Shown: positions 28,681-36,839 of the stretch, one piece after another | Position numbering within the stretch: the first letter of the stretch is position 1 | Layout: each line of letters opens with the position of its first letter | Origin: Nisaea sp. | GTDB lineage: Bacteria; Pseudomonadota; Alphaproteobacteria; Thalassobaculales; Thalassobaculaceae | Reading direction: 5' to 3' | Assembly (NCBI RefSeq): GCF_017640745.1 | Contig: NZ_JAEPQA010000031.1 | Location: 1 to 45,897, forward strand | Length of the DNA stretch: 45,897 nucleotides | Notes under the pieces: model-generated | What the model was told of the DNA's origin: nothing | Databases searched by the model: none | Seen by the model: the letters and a program-made list of their open reading frames with translations, nothing else | Made by a program: the position numbers and the translations under genes

Positions 28681-29517
28681 CTAGTCCGGAATGCCCAGAA
28701 GCGCGGCCAGCGTCGTGCCCGCCGCCCTGTCCCGCGCAAGCGCCGCCGCAGCCCGCTCGACCACGATCGGGGGCAGGGCGACTTCCTTCTCCCAGCCCGG
28801 CATCGCGCGCCGCGCCTCGAACCAGTCATGTACCCGCGGATGCAGCTCTTTCAGCGGATATCCTCCGGCCGCGAGCCGGTAGGCATAGACGAACCAGGCG
28901 ATGTCGACGACGGTAAGCGTCTCGCCGATGAGGAAGGGGTGACCCGCCAGCCGCGCCTCGAACCGGTCGAAGGCGGCGCGGAACTTTTCCGCCGAGGCCC
29001 GGCAGGTCGCCGCGTCGAGTCCGGTCTCCGCGAGGCGTTCGTAAAAGGCGATCTCCGCCGCCTTCTTCGCGTCCGTGGGGCTTCCCGCGCGATAGGCCCG
29101 CATCAGCTCCGGCGTCTTGGTCGTGCCGCTCCGGCCATGCACGAAGCGGAAGCTGAGACGGCGAAGGTCGTGATGCAGCGCGTCCTCCTCGGCGAGCAGC
29201 GTGATGATCTCCGCCCGTTTGTCTGCCGGGAAGAGGCAGGGCTCCGGAAAGCGCTCCTCCAGAAGGGCGAGGATGTCGTTGCTCTCGACATGCACCGCGC
29301 CGTCCAGCACCAGCACCGGGACCATCCCGCGCGGATTGATGGCGAGGAAGTCCGGCCCGTAATTCTCGTGGGCGGAGAGATCGACGACATGCCCGATCCA
29401 GGATGCTCCGTTCATCCCGAGCGCGATCCTGAGTTTCTGCGAGCAGGAGGAGGTGGCGAAATGGAAGAGATGCAGGCCGGAGGTGGGAAGGTCCGCGGCG
29501 GCGGATTGGATGAGCAT
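28681..29517 (-). CDS. Glutathione S-transferase family protein
   Basis: The 278-residue product has an N-terminal thioredoxin-like domain (LHLFHFATSSCSQKLRIAL with a Ser/Cys-Ser active-site region, then NPRGMVPVLVLDGAVHVESNDILALLEE, the glutathione gamma-glutamyl site). An all-helical C-domain follows, with GHPFLIGETLTVVDIAWFVYAYRL. It is longer than the typical 200-230 residues because of an insert after the first domain. The gene lies 2 bases downstream of the VOC gene on the same strand, so the pair probably works on the same electrophile or aromatic substrate (inference). Confidence 0.9.
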   Translation of the reverse strand: MLIQSAAADLPTSGLHLFHFATSSCSQKLRIALGMNGASWIGHVVDLSAHENYGPDFLAINPRGMVPVLVLDGAVHVESNDILALLEERFPEPCLFPADKRAEIITLLAEEDALHHDLRRLSFRFVHGRSGTTKTPELMRAYRAGSPTDAKKAAEIAFYERLAETGLDAATCRASAEKFRAAFDRFEARLAGHPFLIGETLTVVDIAWFVYAYRLAAGGYPLKELHPRVHDWFEARRAMPGWEKEVALPPIVVERAAAALARDRAAGTTLAALLGIPD

Positions 29518-29519
29518 GG

Positions 29520-30338
29520 TCAGAGCCGCTGGTTGATCTCGATGAGGTTGCAGGACGGATCGTAGACATAGACCTGGTGATAGCCGTCCATCGCGTAGGT
29601 GCCGGCGTCCGAATAGACTACGCCGGTGGCGTCGAGGCGCCGCATCACGGCCTGGATGTCCGGAACCCGGAAGGCGGGATGGCCGCCGATCGAGGGATTG
29701 TGGGCGAAGCCGTTGCGCTTGCCGAAGCCGGCGTCGGGCCGGATCACGTGAAGGCCCCGGTTCTCGGCGCCGAGATCCAGCACCGCGAGCTCGTTCGGAT
29801 CGATACTGAAATCGCCCCGCGCCGCGGGAGCCCGCCAGTGCCCCTCGACCATGCCGGCGGTTTCCACGAAGAAGCGGACCGACGCCCGGACGTCGTGGGC
29901 CTGCAGGTTGACGTGATGCAGGATCCAGCCCTCCGCATCCGTCATGTCCGCCAGCGGCTGCCGCTCCGTGAACCCGATCAGGTTCACTGCCGGGTCGTGG
30001 CAGAACAGCACCGCGCCGAGGCCGGGGAAGGGGGCCTCAAGCGTCGAGGCGGCAACCCCGGCTTTCTCCAGCCGCGCGGCGACCGCGCCGAGGTCCGGCA
30101 CCGCGAGCATTGCGGACTTGACCATGAACGGATTGTGCGGCGACCGGTGGCGGAGGCCGAAATCCGGATCGTGACGGAAGAGCGTGAGACCCTGCGTCCC
30201 GTTGGAGAAGCTGTGGCGTGCGTCCGCCCGGGTCAACCCGACGATATCGCCGTAGAACGCGGCGGCCTCGTCCGGGTCATGCACCGCGAGCCCGATATGG
30301 GCGATCTCCCAGCCTGGACCGCGTCCCGCTCCGGTCAT
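29520..30338 (-). CDS. Double-domain VOC (glyoxalase/extradiol dioxygenase-like) protein
   Basis: From ATG 30338, preceded by GGAGGAAG, the product has 272 residues. It has two beta-alpha-beta-beta-beta modules in tandem: the first at about 12-126 (IAHIGLAVHDPDEAAAFYGDIVGL, ending FCHDPAVNLIGFTE) and the second at about 140-270 (HHVNLQAHDVRASVRFFVETAGM, ending VYDPSCNLIEINQ). Candidate metal ligands are the His at the start of each module and the terminal Glu residues. Members include extradiol dioxygenases, lactoylglutathione lyases and resistance proteins. The adjacent GST hints at glutathione-linked ring or aldehyde chemistry. Confidence 0.87.
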   Translation of the reverse strand: MTGAGRGPGWEIAHIGLAVHDPDEAAAFYGDIVGLTRADARHSFSNGTQGLTLFRHDPDFGLRHRSPHNPFMVKSAMLAVPDLGAVAARLEKAGVAASTLEAPFPGLGAVLFCHDPAVNLIGFTERQPLADMTDAEGWILHHVNLQAHDVRASVRFFVETAGMVEGHWRAPAARGDFSIDPNELAVLDLGAENRGLHVIRPDAGFGKRNGFAHNPSIGGHPAFRVPDIQAVMRRLDATGVVYSDAGTYAMDGYHQVYVYDPSCNLIEINQRL

Positions 30339-30574
30339 CCGGTCTTCCTCCGCCTTGTTCCGTTTTTTCCGGGCCTCCTTGCGGGGCCGGTTCGGGAGAG
30401 AGGATAGAAGCGGCGAAGCGGGCCCGCCAGAGAGAGTTTCTCGCGCGATGATGTTCCTCTCCCTGATTTTGCGCGATAGGCGCCGCCTGTTTCTGCTGGA
30501 ATATCGCAATCGCTTTCCATCCCGGCCGGCCCCTCGCGCCCGGCCACGACCACCGCACAGACAAGGCCGCCGAC

Positions 30575-31369
30575 ATGACCAAGCATCTCTCGGAAGACAC
30601 CATCGCCGAATTCCGGACCAAGGGCGCCACGGTGCTGCGCGGCGTCTTCAGGGACTGGATCGAGACCCTCGCCGAGGGCATCGCCTACAACATGGAGCAT
30701 CCGGCGCCGAACGTGCGGAACTACCAGTCGGAGGACGGCGGGCGCTTCTTCGTCGATTACTGCAACTGGGCCCGGGTGAAGCAATACAAGGACTTCATCT
30801 TCAACTCGCCGGCAGCCGAGATCGGCGCCGAGCTGATGGGCAGCAAGTCGGTCCGGCTCTTCCACGAGCATGTGCTGGTGAAGACGCCGAAGACCGGCAT
30901 CCCGACGCCCTGGCACCAGGACCTGCCCTATTACTGCCTCGACGCGACCCAGACGGTCAGCATCTGGATCCCGCTCGACGAGATCCCGCGCGACCGCACG
31001 CTGGAATTCATCGCCGGCTCGCATCTCTGGGGGAAATACTACCGCCCGCAGCGCTTCGACGGCACGGCGCTGAACGAGAATGACGGCCTCGAGACCCTGC
31101 CGGACATCGACGGTCACCGCGATGAGTACGATATCATTGCCTGGGAACTCTCGCCCGGCGACGCGCTCGCCTTCGATTACCGCACCGTGCACGGCGCGCC
31201 GGCGAACATGAGCGCGACCGCCCAGCGCCGCGCCTTCTCGCTCCGCCTCGTCGGCGAGGACGCGACCTTCGCCCGGCGCGAGGGGATCGTGACGTCTCCG
31301 CCGTTTCCGGAAGTGACGCTGAAGCATGGTGAGCCGCTCAGCGGACCGGAATTCCCGGTGCTGCTCTAA
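30575..31369 (+). CDS. Phytanoyl-CoA dioxygenase (PhyH) family oxygenase
   Basis: The 264-residue protein is a predicted non-haem Fe(II)/2-oxoglutarate dioxygenase. The iron triad is visible as His114 and Asp116 (PWHQDLPYY) and the distal His206 (TVHGAP); the Arg-Arg at 218-219 is placed to bind 2-oxoglutarate. SIWIPLDEIPRDRTLEFIAGSH is the PhyH core strand region. The substrate cannot be told from sequence; relatives hydroxylate phytanoyl-CoA, ectoine, halogenated or small secondary metabolites. It is transcribed alone and converges on the gene at 31530 across a palindromic repeat cluster. Confidence 0.9.
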   Translation: MTKHLSEDTIAEFRTKGATVLRGVFRDWIETLAEGIAYNMEHPAPNVRNYQSEDGGRFFVDYCNWARVKQYKDFIFNSPAAEIGAELMGSKSVRLFHEHVLVKTPKTGIPTPWHQDLPYYCLDATQTVSIWIPLDEIPRDRTLEFIAGSHLWGKYYRPQRFDGTALNENDGLETLPDIDGHRDEYDIIAWELSPGDALAFDYRTVHGAPANMSATAQRRAFSLRLVGEDATFARREGIVTSPPFPEVTLKHGEPLSGPEFPVLL

Positions 31370-31384
31370 TACACACCCCAATCC

Positions 31385-31512
31385 GTCATCCCGGCCGAAG
31401 AGCCGGGACCTTCCTCCACCAAATAGATTCGTCATCCCGGACCCCGATCCGGGACCTTTCGACGGATATGGCCCGATGTTCAACAAGGTCCCGGCTCTCC
31501 GGCCGGGATGAC
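31385..31512. repeat. Cluster of three 28-base palindromic elements
   Basis: Copies at 31385-31412 and 31431-31458 read GTCATCCCGG ... CCGGGACCTT, and 31485-31512 is the same unit inverted (AAGGTCCCGG ... CCGGGATGAC). The outer copies are near-perfect inverted repeats, so the whole 128 bases can fold into one large hairpin between two convergent genes and may act as a terminator or mRNA 3'-end stabiliser. Confidence 0.8.
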
Positions 31513-31529
31513 GAGCTGTGTTGGGCGCT

Positions 31530-32198
31530 TCACTCGTGCAGCGCGAACATCATCTGGTAGAGCCCGGCCTCGACCTTTGCCGCCCCGCGCGCCTTGAGAC
31601 CCTCGACGATCCCGGCCTCCGTCAGCGCCGCCTCGACGAAGCTCCGGTCGGTGCCCTCGATCACCGCGGTGAAGGGGGCCTCGCCGTCCCGTCCCGCGCG
31701 GATCGACTGTTCGCCGGTCTTCGCGAGCGAGCGGCCGAGATCGGCCTCCCAGTGCTGCACGCGGGTGATGCCTTCGCGATTGCGGAGATCGTGCAGCGCC
31801 ACACCGGCGAGCCAGCGGGCGATCTCCTCGGCGTCGCCCGTGCCCGGCGCGTAGCGCACGGTCGCGACCACGGCGCCCAGCACCTCGCCGCTGGAGAAGC
31901 GGACCCGGCTGGTCGCGCGGACGAAATTGCGGAACTCCCGCATCATCCGCGAGGTCCAGTCCGACGGATTATCAAGTGCGTGGCGGTAGACCGGATCGTC
32001 GAAGCAGGCCAGCCGCTCGACATCGTAGGCCGCGAGGTACCTGTGCCTGCCGCGCCCGAGCTTGCGGTAGCGCCGCCCGTTCCGCCAGCCCGGCATGGCG
32101 ACCCGCTCCGGGATGTGCTCGCGATGATACCACTCGCTGAACTCGGCGTCGCAGTCGGGCGTCGCGTCGCCCCAGACGGCCATCACGGCGTCGGTCAT
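31530..32198 (-). CDS. Conserved hypothetical protein, probable dimeric alpha/beta-barrel
   Basis: The 222-residue protein has no signal peptide or membrane segment. The start VMAVWGDATPDCDAEFSEWYHREHIPERV resembles the first half of ferredoxin-like EthD/dimeric alpha-beta barrel proteins, in which the EWYxxEH segment lies in the first helix. A second similar module seems to start near residue 105 (LGAVVATVRYAPGTGDAEEIARWLAG). The function is not known. It is 10 bases downstream of the quinone-oxidoreductase gene and probably in its operon, which fits a role in degrading a small aromatic or quinonoid compound (inference). Confidence 0.75.
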   Translation of the reverse strand: MTDAVMAVWGDATPDCDAEFSEWYHREHIPERVAMPGWRNGRRYRKLGRGRHRYLAAYDVERLACFDDPVYRHALDNPSDWTSRMMREFRNFVRATSRVRFSSGEVLGAVVATVRYAPGTGDAEEIARWLAGVALHDLRNREGITRVQHWEADLGRSLAKTGEQSIRAGRDGEAPFTAVIEGTDRSFVEAALTEAGIVEGLKARGAAKVEAGLYQMMFALHE

Positions 32199-32208
32199 TT
32201 CTGGTTCC

Positions 32209-33177
32209 TCACACCCTGAAGATCGTCGAGCCCGTGGTCTCCCGTGCCTCGAGCGCGCGGTGGGCCTCGGCGGCGTCCTTCAGGTCGTAGCTCTGGTTGA
32301 TCTCGATCTTCACGCCCTCGCGGATCTTTTGGAAGAGCGCCTCCGCGATATCGAGGGTGAGCGCCCGCGTCGCGGTGTGCGGGGCGAGGCCCGGGCGGGT
32401 GAAGTAGAGCGCCTTGGGGGCGAGCAGTTTCGGGTCGACCGCCGGCGCGGGGCCGGAGGCGGCACCGAAATGCACCAGCGTGCCAAAGCGGGCGAGCGAA
32501 CCGAGCGAGCCCTCGAAGACCGCGGCGCCGACGCCGTCATAGACCACGGGCACGCCTTCGCCGCCGGTGATCTCCATCACCCGGGCCTGGAAATCCTCGC
32601 GCGTATAGACGATCGGATGGTCGCAGCCATGCGCCCGCGCGATCTCCGCCTTCTCGTCCGAGCCGACGGTGCCGATGACCGTGGCGCCGAGCTTCTTCAG
32701 CCACTGGCAGGCGATGGTCCCGACGCCGCCCGCCGCCGCATGCAGCAGCACGGTCTGCCCCGCCTGCACCGGAAAGGTGCGGCGCACGAGGTAGGAGACC
32801 GTCAGCCCCTTCAGCATGGAGCCGGCGGCCTGCTCGTCGCTGATATCGTCCGGCAGCGGGATCAGCCTTTCGGCCGGGTAGATCCGTTCGGAGGCATAGG
32901 CGCCGGGCGTGCCCATGACATAGCCGACCCGGTCGCCGACCTTCACCACCTCGACCCCGTCGCCGACCGCCTCGACCACGCCCGCCGCCTCCATGCCGAT
33001 GCAGGTCGGCAGGTCGAACTTGTAGACCCCTGTGCGCTGGTAGACGTCGATATAGTTCAGCCCGACGCAGGTCTGCCTGAGCCGCACCTCGCCCGGCCCC
33101 GGCGCGCCGACCGAGACCTCCTCGTAGCGCATCACCTCGGGACCGCCCTGCTCGTGGATCATGATTGCGTGCGCCAT
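32209..33177 (-). CDS. Zinc-independent quinone oxidoreductase (MDR superfamily)
   Basis: The 322-residue product matches the QOR/zeta-crystallin type: an N-terminal GroES-like domain (GPGEVRLRQTCVGLNYIDVYQRTGVY), then the nucleotide fold VLLHAAAGGVGTIACQWLKKLGATVIGTVGSDEK with the AAGGVG dinucleotide loop. The structural and catalytic zinc cysteines of alcohol dehydrogenases are missing. It probably reduces quinones or enones with NADPH. ATG 33177 is preceded by a weak site. About 510 bases of repeat-rich DNA lie upstream. Confidence 0.93.
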   Translation of the reverse strand: MAHAIMIHEQGGPEVMRYEEVSVGAPGPGEVRLRQTCVGLNYIDVYQRTGVYKFDLPTCIGMEAAGVVEAVGDGVEVVKVGDRVGYVMGTPGAYASERIYPAERLIPLPDDISDEQAAGSMLKGLTVSYLVRRTFPVQAGQTVLLHAAAGGVGTIACQWLKKLGATVIGTVGSDEKAEIARAHGCDHPIVYTREDFQARVMEITGGEGVPVVYDGVGAAVFEGSLGSLARFGTLVHFGAASGPAPAVDPKLLAPKALYFTRPGLAPHTATRALTLDIAEALFQKIREGVKIEINQSYDLKDAAEAHRALEARETTGSTIFRV

Positions 33178-33320
33178 GGCGGTGGATCTCCCTCAAGTTT
33201 GGTTTTGTTTGTTGGGGTGCGGATGAGTGCGTCCCGCTTGGGCCGCCATTTCCGCCCGGCCAGCTCTTTGGGTCAATGCTCGCTTCCATGTGGCGGGAAT
33301 GCTTTCGTCATCCCAACACC

Positions 33321-33397
33321 GTCACCCCGGCGAAGGCCGGGGCCCAGGGGATCGTGGAGCGGGCTCGCCCCTGGGTAGCGGCCTCCGCCGGTATGAC
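33321..33397. repeat. Variant palindromic element pair
   Basis: 33321-33347 (GTCACCCCGGCGAAGGCC ...) and 33371-33397 (CTGGGTAGCG ... GGTATGAC) are inverted, diverged members of the same element family as at 31385. Together with 33452-33647 they fill the 510-base gap between the quinone-reductase start and the M20 peptidase stop, leaving about 140 bases immediately upstream of the quinone-reductase gene for a promoter. Confidence 0.65.
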
Positions 33398-33451
33398 GAG
33401 GTTATGGGAACTAAGGTTTCGCGATTGAGCCTCGTGTCCCCTTAATTCTCT

Positions 33452-33647
33452 ACGATGTTCGACAAGGTTTCGGCTCTCCCCAACGTCGTCATCCCGGACC
33501 CCGATCCGGGACCTTATGCAGGACGGGGCCCGATGTTCGACGAGGTCGCGGCTTTCCCCAACGTCGTCATCCCGGACCCCGATCCGGGACCTTATGCAGG
33601 ACGGAGCGCTACGTTCGACAAGGTCCCGGCTCTTCGGCCGGGATGAC
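33452..33647 (+). repeat. Tandem 78/79-base repeat carrying palindromic elements
   Basis: Two near-identical units begin CGATGTTCGAC at 33452 and 33531, with a partial third from about 33610. Each full unit contains one 28-base palindromic element (33488-33515 and 33566-33593), and the array is closed by an inverted copy at 33620-33647. It lies between two minus-strand genes and encodes no credible protein; the apparent frame across it is a repeat artefact. Confidence 0.8.
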
Positions 33648-33687
33648 GGTCAAAGGGGGCGAAGAAATGGACTCGCGTCCCCGCCCC

Positions 33688-34821
33688 TCAGCTCAGCGTC
33701 GCCAGCAGCCCCGCCATCAGCTTGCCCCGCTCGGCGAGGCTCTCCACTTCGATATGCTCGTCCAGCGTATGCAGGCCGGCGCCGCGGACGCCGAGGCTAT
33801 CGAGGGTCGGGATGCCCATCGCGCCGGTGAAATTGCCGTCCGAGCCGCCGCCCGCCATATGGGCATCGATTTCGAAACCGAGATCCGCGGCGAGGCTTTT
33901 TGCATGTTCGAACAAAGCCTTGTCGGCCGCGCTCGGCTCCCAGACCGGCCGCGTGACGCCGCGCGTGATCTGGAAGCCGACATCGCCCTCGGGATTGTTC
34001 AGCGCCAGCATCTGCGCGACGCCCGCATCCAGATCCGCCTGCCGTTTCGCCATGGAGAGCGCCTCGGCCGAGCAGCCGGAGGGCACGCAATTGACGTGGC
34101 GCTGGTCCGACACCACGCAGCCGACCGAGAAGGTGCAGCTGTCGGTGCTCATCTCCTCAATCTCGAGGATGCGCCGGGCCATTTCCCGGACCGCAGAGCG
34201 TCCGAGGCGCGGGTCGACGCCCGCATGGATCGGGGTGCCGATGGTCCGGAGGTTGAAGCGCGCGATGGCATAGCGGCCCCAGACGACGCCGCCGTCGGGA
34301 CGGGCCGGCTCGGGGACGAGCACGTATTTCTGGCGCCGCGCCGTCGCCTCGATCAGCTCCCGGGTCGCGGGCGTGCCGATCTCCTCGTCCGGGGTGAACA
34401 GCACGGTGACGGGCAGCTTGGTTGCGATATTCGCCGCGGCCAGCTGGCGGATCGCCTCGAGCGCGAGAAAGTTGCCGCCCTTCATGTCCTGGATGCCGGG
34501 CCCCCAGCATTTCCCGCCCTCGCGCCGGAAGGGCAGGCGGGCGAGCGTGCCGACGGGATGCACCGTGTCCATGTGCCCCGCGATCAGGATGCCCGGCTCG
34601 CCCGCCTTGCCATGCGGGAAGCTGGCGCGCACCGAGCCGCCGAGGCCCATGCGTCCCGGTATCCGCTCGATCGTCGCGCCCATGGCGGCGAGGTCGTAGC
34701 TCGCAAGGTCGATCATCCGGTCGACCGCGGCGGCGTCATGGGTCGGGCTCTCGCATTCGATCCACGGGCGGAGGCCGGCGCACATGGCATCGGAATCGAA
34801 GGGCAGGGCGTTGAAGTCCAT
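33688..34821 (-). CDS. M20-family metallopeptidase (carboxypeptidase G2/ArgE-like)
   Basis: From ATG 34821 the product has 377 residues. Zinc-site motifs are in order: GHMDTVHP (first His and general Asp), GIQDMKGG (bridging Asp), TPDEEIG (catalytic Glu and ligand Glu), and the later GGSDGNFTGAMG and GLHTLDEHIE (final His). The insert between them is the dimerisation domain (GTPIHAGVDPRLGRSAVREMA). It likely cleaves a C-terminal amino acid or N-acyl group, as glutamate carboxypeptidases do. The start is tentative; GGAG lies about 9 bases upstream. Confidence 0.92.
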   Translation of the reverse strand: MDFNALPFDSDAMCAGLRPWIECESPTHDAAAVDRMIDLASYDLAAMGATIERIPGRMGLGGSVRASFPHGKAGEPGILIAGHMDTVHPVGTLARLPFRREGGKCWGPGIQDMKGGNFLALEAIRQLAAANIATKLPVTVLFTPDEEIGTPATRELIEATARRQKYVLVPEPARPDGGVVWGRYAIARFNLRTIGTPIHAGVDPRLGRSAVREMARRILEIEEMSTDSCTFSVGCVVSDQRHVNCVPSGCSAEALSMAKRQADLDAGVAQMLALNNPEGDVGFQITRGVTRPVWEPSAADKALFEHAKSLAADLGFEIDAHMAGGGSDGNFTGAMGIPTLDSLGVRGAGLHTLDEHIEVESLAERGKLMAGLLATLS

Positions 34822-35121
34822 GGGGGTGCTCCGCGGTTCGGGAAAGGAGGGGGCAGCTCGAGGCTCTAGTTCGGAAGGGCGCCCAATGATGCGTGGCGCA
34901 TTCTCGGTCAATCAAGTCTCATGTTCCCGCGATCACCGCCGTCATCCCGGACGTGATCCGGGATCCACTGCCGCCGCTGCTGTCTTGCTGAAGTCGGCAC
35001 CGGAGATTTTCGGTCAGAGCACGGCCAGGGATAAGTCCTGCGTCGCCGTTTCTCGGAGAGTGCGCTTGCAGAATTTCGTGTCTAGACTGCGGACGCGTTA
35101 TCCATGGAGATTGGGGTATCT
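34822..35121. other. Divergent intergenic region with one palindromic element
   Basis: This 300-base gap lies between the M20 peptidase (minus) and the PH-domain gene (plus). A variant 28-base element is at 34941-34967 (GTCATCCCGGACGTGATCCG ...), followed by plain sequence. Promoters for both genes must lie here, but I could not assign boxes. Confidence 0.6.
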
Positions 35122-35649
35122 ATGGCCAATACGAGCTACGCGAAGGCGCAGTTGGTGGGCGGTGAAAACATCATGGCGGCGGCGAGAATTCACTGGATTG
35201 TTTTCTTGAGACCGTTGCCTTACCTCGCCTTCGGGAGTCTGTTGGCTTGGGCCTCGATCAGCATGAAAGCCACTCCTGACAACGTCGCCCCCGGGGCCTT
35301 AATCAGTATCGCGGCAAGTATCCTCATCCTGGTCGCCCTATACGTCGGCTTGTCTTCCTTCATTGCCTGGGCCTGTACGGAGCTTGTCTTGACCAACCGG
35401 CGCGTGATCGCGAAATTCGGATTCATTCGACGCAAGGCGGTCGAGATGGATATGCGGCGGGTCGAGGGCATCAATCTCGACCAAAGCATCCTCGGACGTA
35501 TCCTCGACTATGGATCCATCGAGGTCCGCGGCACCGGAGGCGGTATCTCGCCGATCCCGGGCATTGCCTCGCCGGGCAGCTTTAAGCGAGTTCTGGATCA
35601 AAGAGTTTCCGAGGTTGTCGACGGGGCGGTGATGTCCACGGGTGACTGA
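35122..35649 (+). CDS. Membrane protein with bacterial PH (bPH2/YdbS-like) domain
   Basis: From ATG 35122 the product has 175 residues; ATG 35104 would add six. Two membrane helices lie at about 25-47 and 58-85. A PH-like domain begins at 88 with TELVLTNRRVIAKFGFIRRK and continues VEMDMRRVEGINLDQSILGR, then YGSIEVRGTGG. These proteins are common stand-alone membrane PH proteins of unknown function, sometimes linked to envelope stress. It is followed at 35.68 kb by a repeat that marks the edge of a mosaic segment. Confidence 0.88.
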   Translation: MANTSYAKAQLVGGENIMAAARIHWIVFLRPLPYLAFGSLLAWASISMKATPDNVAPGALISIAASILILVALYVGLSSFIAWACTELVLTNRRVIAKFGFIRRKAVEMDMRRVEGINLDQSILGRILDYGSIEVRGTGGGISPIPGIASPGSFKRVLDQRVSEVVDGAVMSTGD

Positions 35650-35681
35650 GGAGATGCGCGACCAACGACCTATATACGGGG

Positions 35682-35806
35682 GGCACGTCACTAAATTCGA
35701 GGATCGGAATTCATCGTCTTGGGGCGAATCTGAAATTAAGTCGTGTGTCCCCGTAATTCCTGTTGTGTGTCCCCGTAATTCCTGTTCTGTCCCCGTAATT
35801 CCCAGC
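35682..35806 (+). repeat. Diverged 80-base repeat (copy A) with triplicated short unit
   Basis: 35682-35761 aligns without gaps to 37277-37356, with about 55 of 80 bases identical by eye. At its right end the unit TGTCCCCGTAATTCC is repeated three times (starting at 35746, 35768 and 35788). A related GTGTCCCCTTAATTC occurs at about 33433. The two 80-base copies bracket three small genes of different base composition. Confidence 0.65.
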
Positions 35807-35875
35807 GGCGATTTGTTGCTAGTTACGCGGTTGTCTGAGTACGCTCTCTCCTGCAATGAGAGTGGAGGGGTTTAA

Positions 35876-36469
35876 GTGATAAAGCGTGTTCATATTTTCT
35901 CGGTACTGATCGTTTGTGTTGCATTCGCAAATTTAGAAATCGGTAAGGCAGACGCTGCTCAATGCCCGCAAGGCAAGCCGGTTTCCGGAAAATACTTCAT
36001 TACCGGTACCGACGTGAATTTTAGGACAGCACCATCAGCAGCGGCTGAGCCCGTTGTGAACGAGAAAGCAACACGGATTCTCGGAACGAAAACGCTTCGG
36101 AAGCTGTCGAGGGAATATGCCTTGACCGGAATCTGTGAAACCGATGGATGGCTCTACGCGCATATCACAGAAGCCGACGGGCGACCGGTCAATTGGGAGA
36201 AGGGCTGGGTCAGCAAGAAGTTCGTTTCTACGTTGCAGTCGGCCGATAGGGCGTCCGGCCTAATCTGGGATGTCGATAACGCGTCTTTCCTGAACGCCAA
36301 GGACAAAGCGATCATGAAAAAAGGCGCGCTTAAGGTCCTTAAAGAAGACGAGAATTGCGCTTCGATCATGATTGGCGACAAGAGCACCAGCAGGCCGGGG
36401 CAGTACTATGTCACCTGTAATTCGAAGAGTGGCGGATCAGTCTACAATGTTTGGTTCCGGCCAAATTAA
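35876..36469 (+). CDS. Exported SH3-like domain protein
   Basis: The start is GTG 35876, with GGAGGGG upstream. The 197-residue product has a signal peptide (hydrophobic 6-20, cleavage near ADAA) and then a bacterial SH3-like domain at about 40-118 (ITGTDVNFRTAPSAAAEPVV, then ICETDGWLYAHITEADGR and GWVSKKFV). Such domains bind cell-wall peptides. A second part of about 75 residues has two Cys (NCASIMIG, YYVTCNS) that may form a disulphide. Codon usage looks less GC-rich than in the core genes, in line with foreign origin. Confidence 0.8.
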   Translation: MIKRVHIFSVLIVCVAFANLEIGKADAAQCPQGKPVSGKYFITGTDVNFRTAPSAAAEPVVNEKATRILGTKTLRKLSREYALTGICETDGWLYAHITEADGRPVNWEKGWVSKKFVSTLQSADRASGLIWDVDNASFLNAKDKAIMKKGALKVLKEDENCASIMIGDKSTSRPGQYYVTCNSKSGGSVYNVWFRPN

Positions 36470-36512
36470 CGACATAAGGCATGCAATAAAATACTCGTGG
36501 AGATTTAAGGGT

Positions 36513-36728
36513 ATGCGATTGTTTTATCTATCTATTTTTGCTTCGTCGATCTTTGGGTGGTCATGCGGAAGCGTAGCGGATGTTCCTGTTTCAATAGCAA
36601 GCTGGTACGGCGAAGTGTCGTCCACGAACGAGGCGGTAATTTATCATGGGGGTGGATGCAGAAAGAGTTCACCCAAGGGACAGTGCTGTCATATGGATCG
36701 GAAAACCGGGAAGGTTCATTGTCATTAG
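36513..36728 (+). CDS. Small exported Cys/His-rich protein
   Basis: The likely start is ATG 36513 with AAGGG and GGAG upstream, giving 71 residues. A signal peptide (hydrophobic 3-16) is followed by a short Ser-rich stretch. The C-terminal 27 residues carry His45, Cys49, Cys58, Cys59, His60, Cys70 and His71 (GGGCRKSSPKGQCCHMDRKT, then VHCH). This is a plausible zinc- or copper-binding knuckle. I do not know a named family. The sequence around it is AT-rich. Confidence 0.65.
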   Translation: MRLFYLSIFASSIFGWSCGSVADVPVSIASWYGEVSSTNEAVIYHGGGCRKSSPKGQCCHMDRKTGKVHCH

Positions 36729-36839
36729 AGTTAGAATGAAATTTCGCGCTTTTCAATTGAAGTATATTTTAGGCGCATCAGAAAAAATTTATTCTCAACA
36801 CTACAGTATATGAATTTTTATGGTGTTGTTGGGGGATAA

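Noticed and set aside
33452-33647. Possible CRISPR array or repeat-coded peptide in the tandem repeat
   Set aside because: There are only two full units, with no unique spacers, and the encoded peptide merely mirrors the palindromic DNA element; no cas genes are nearby.
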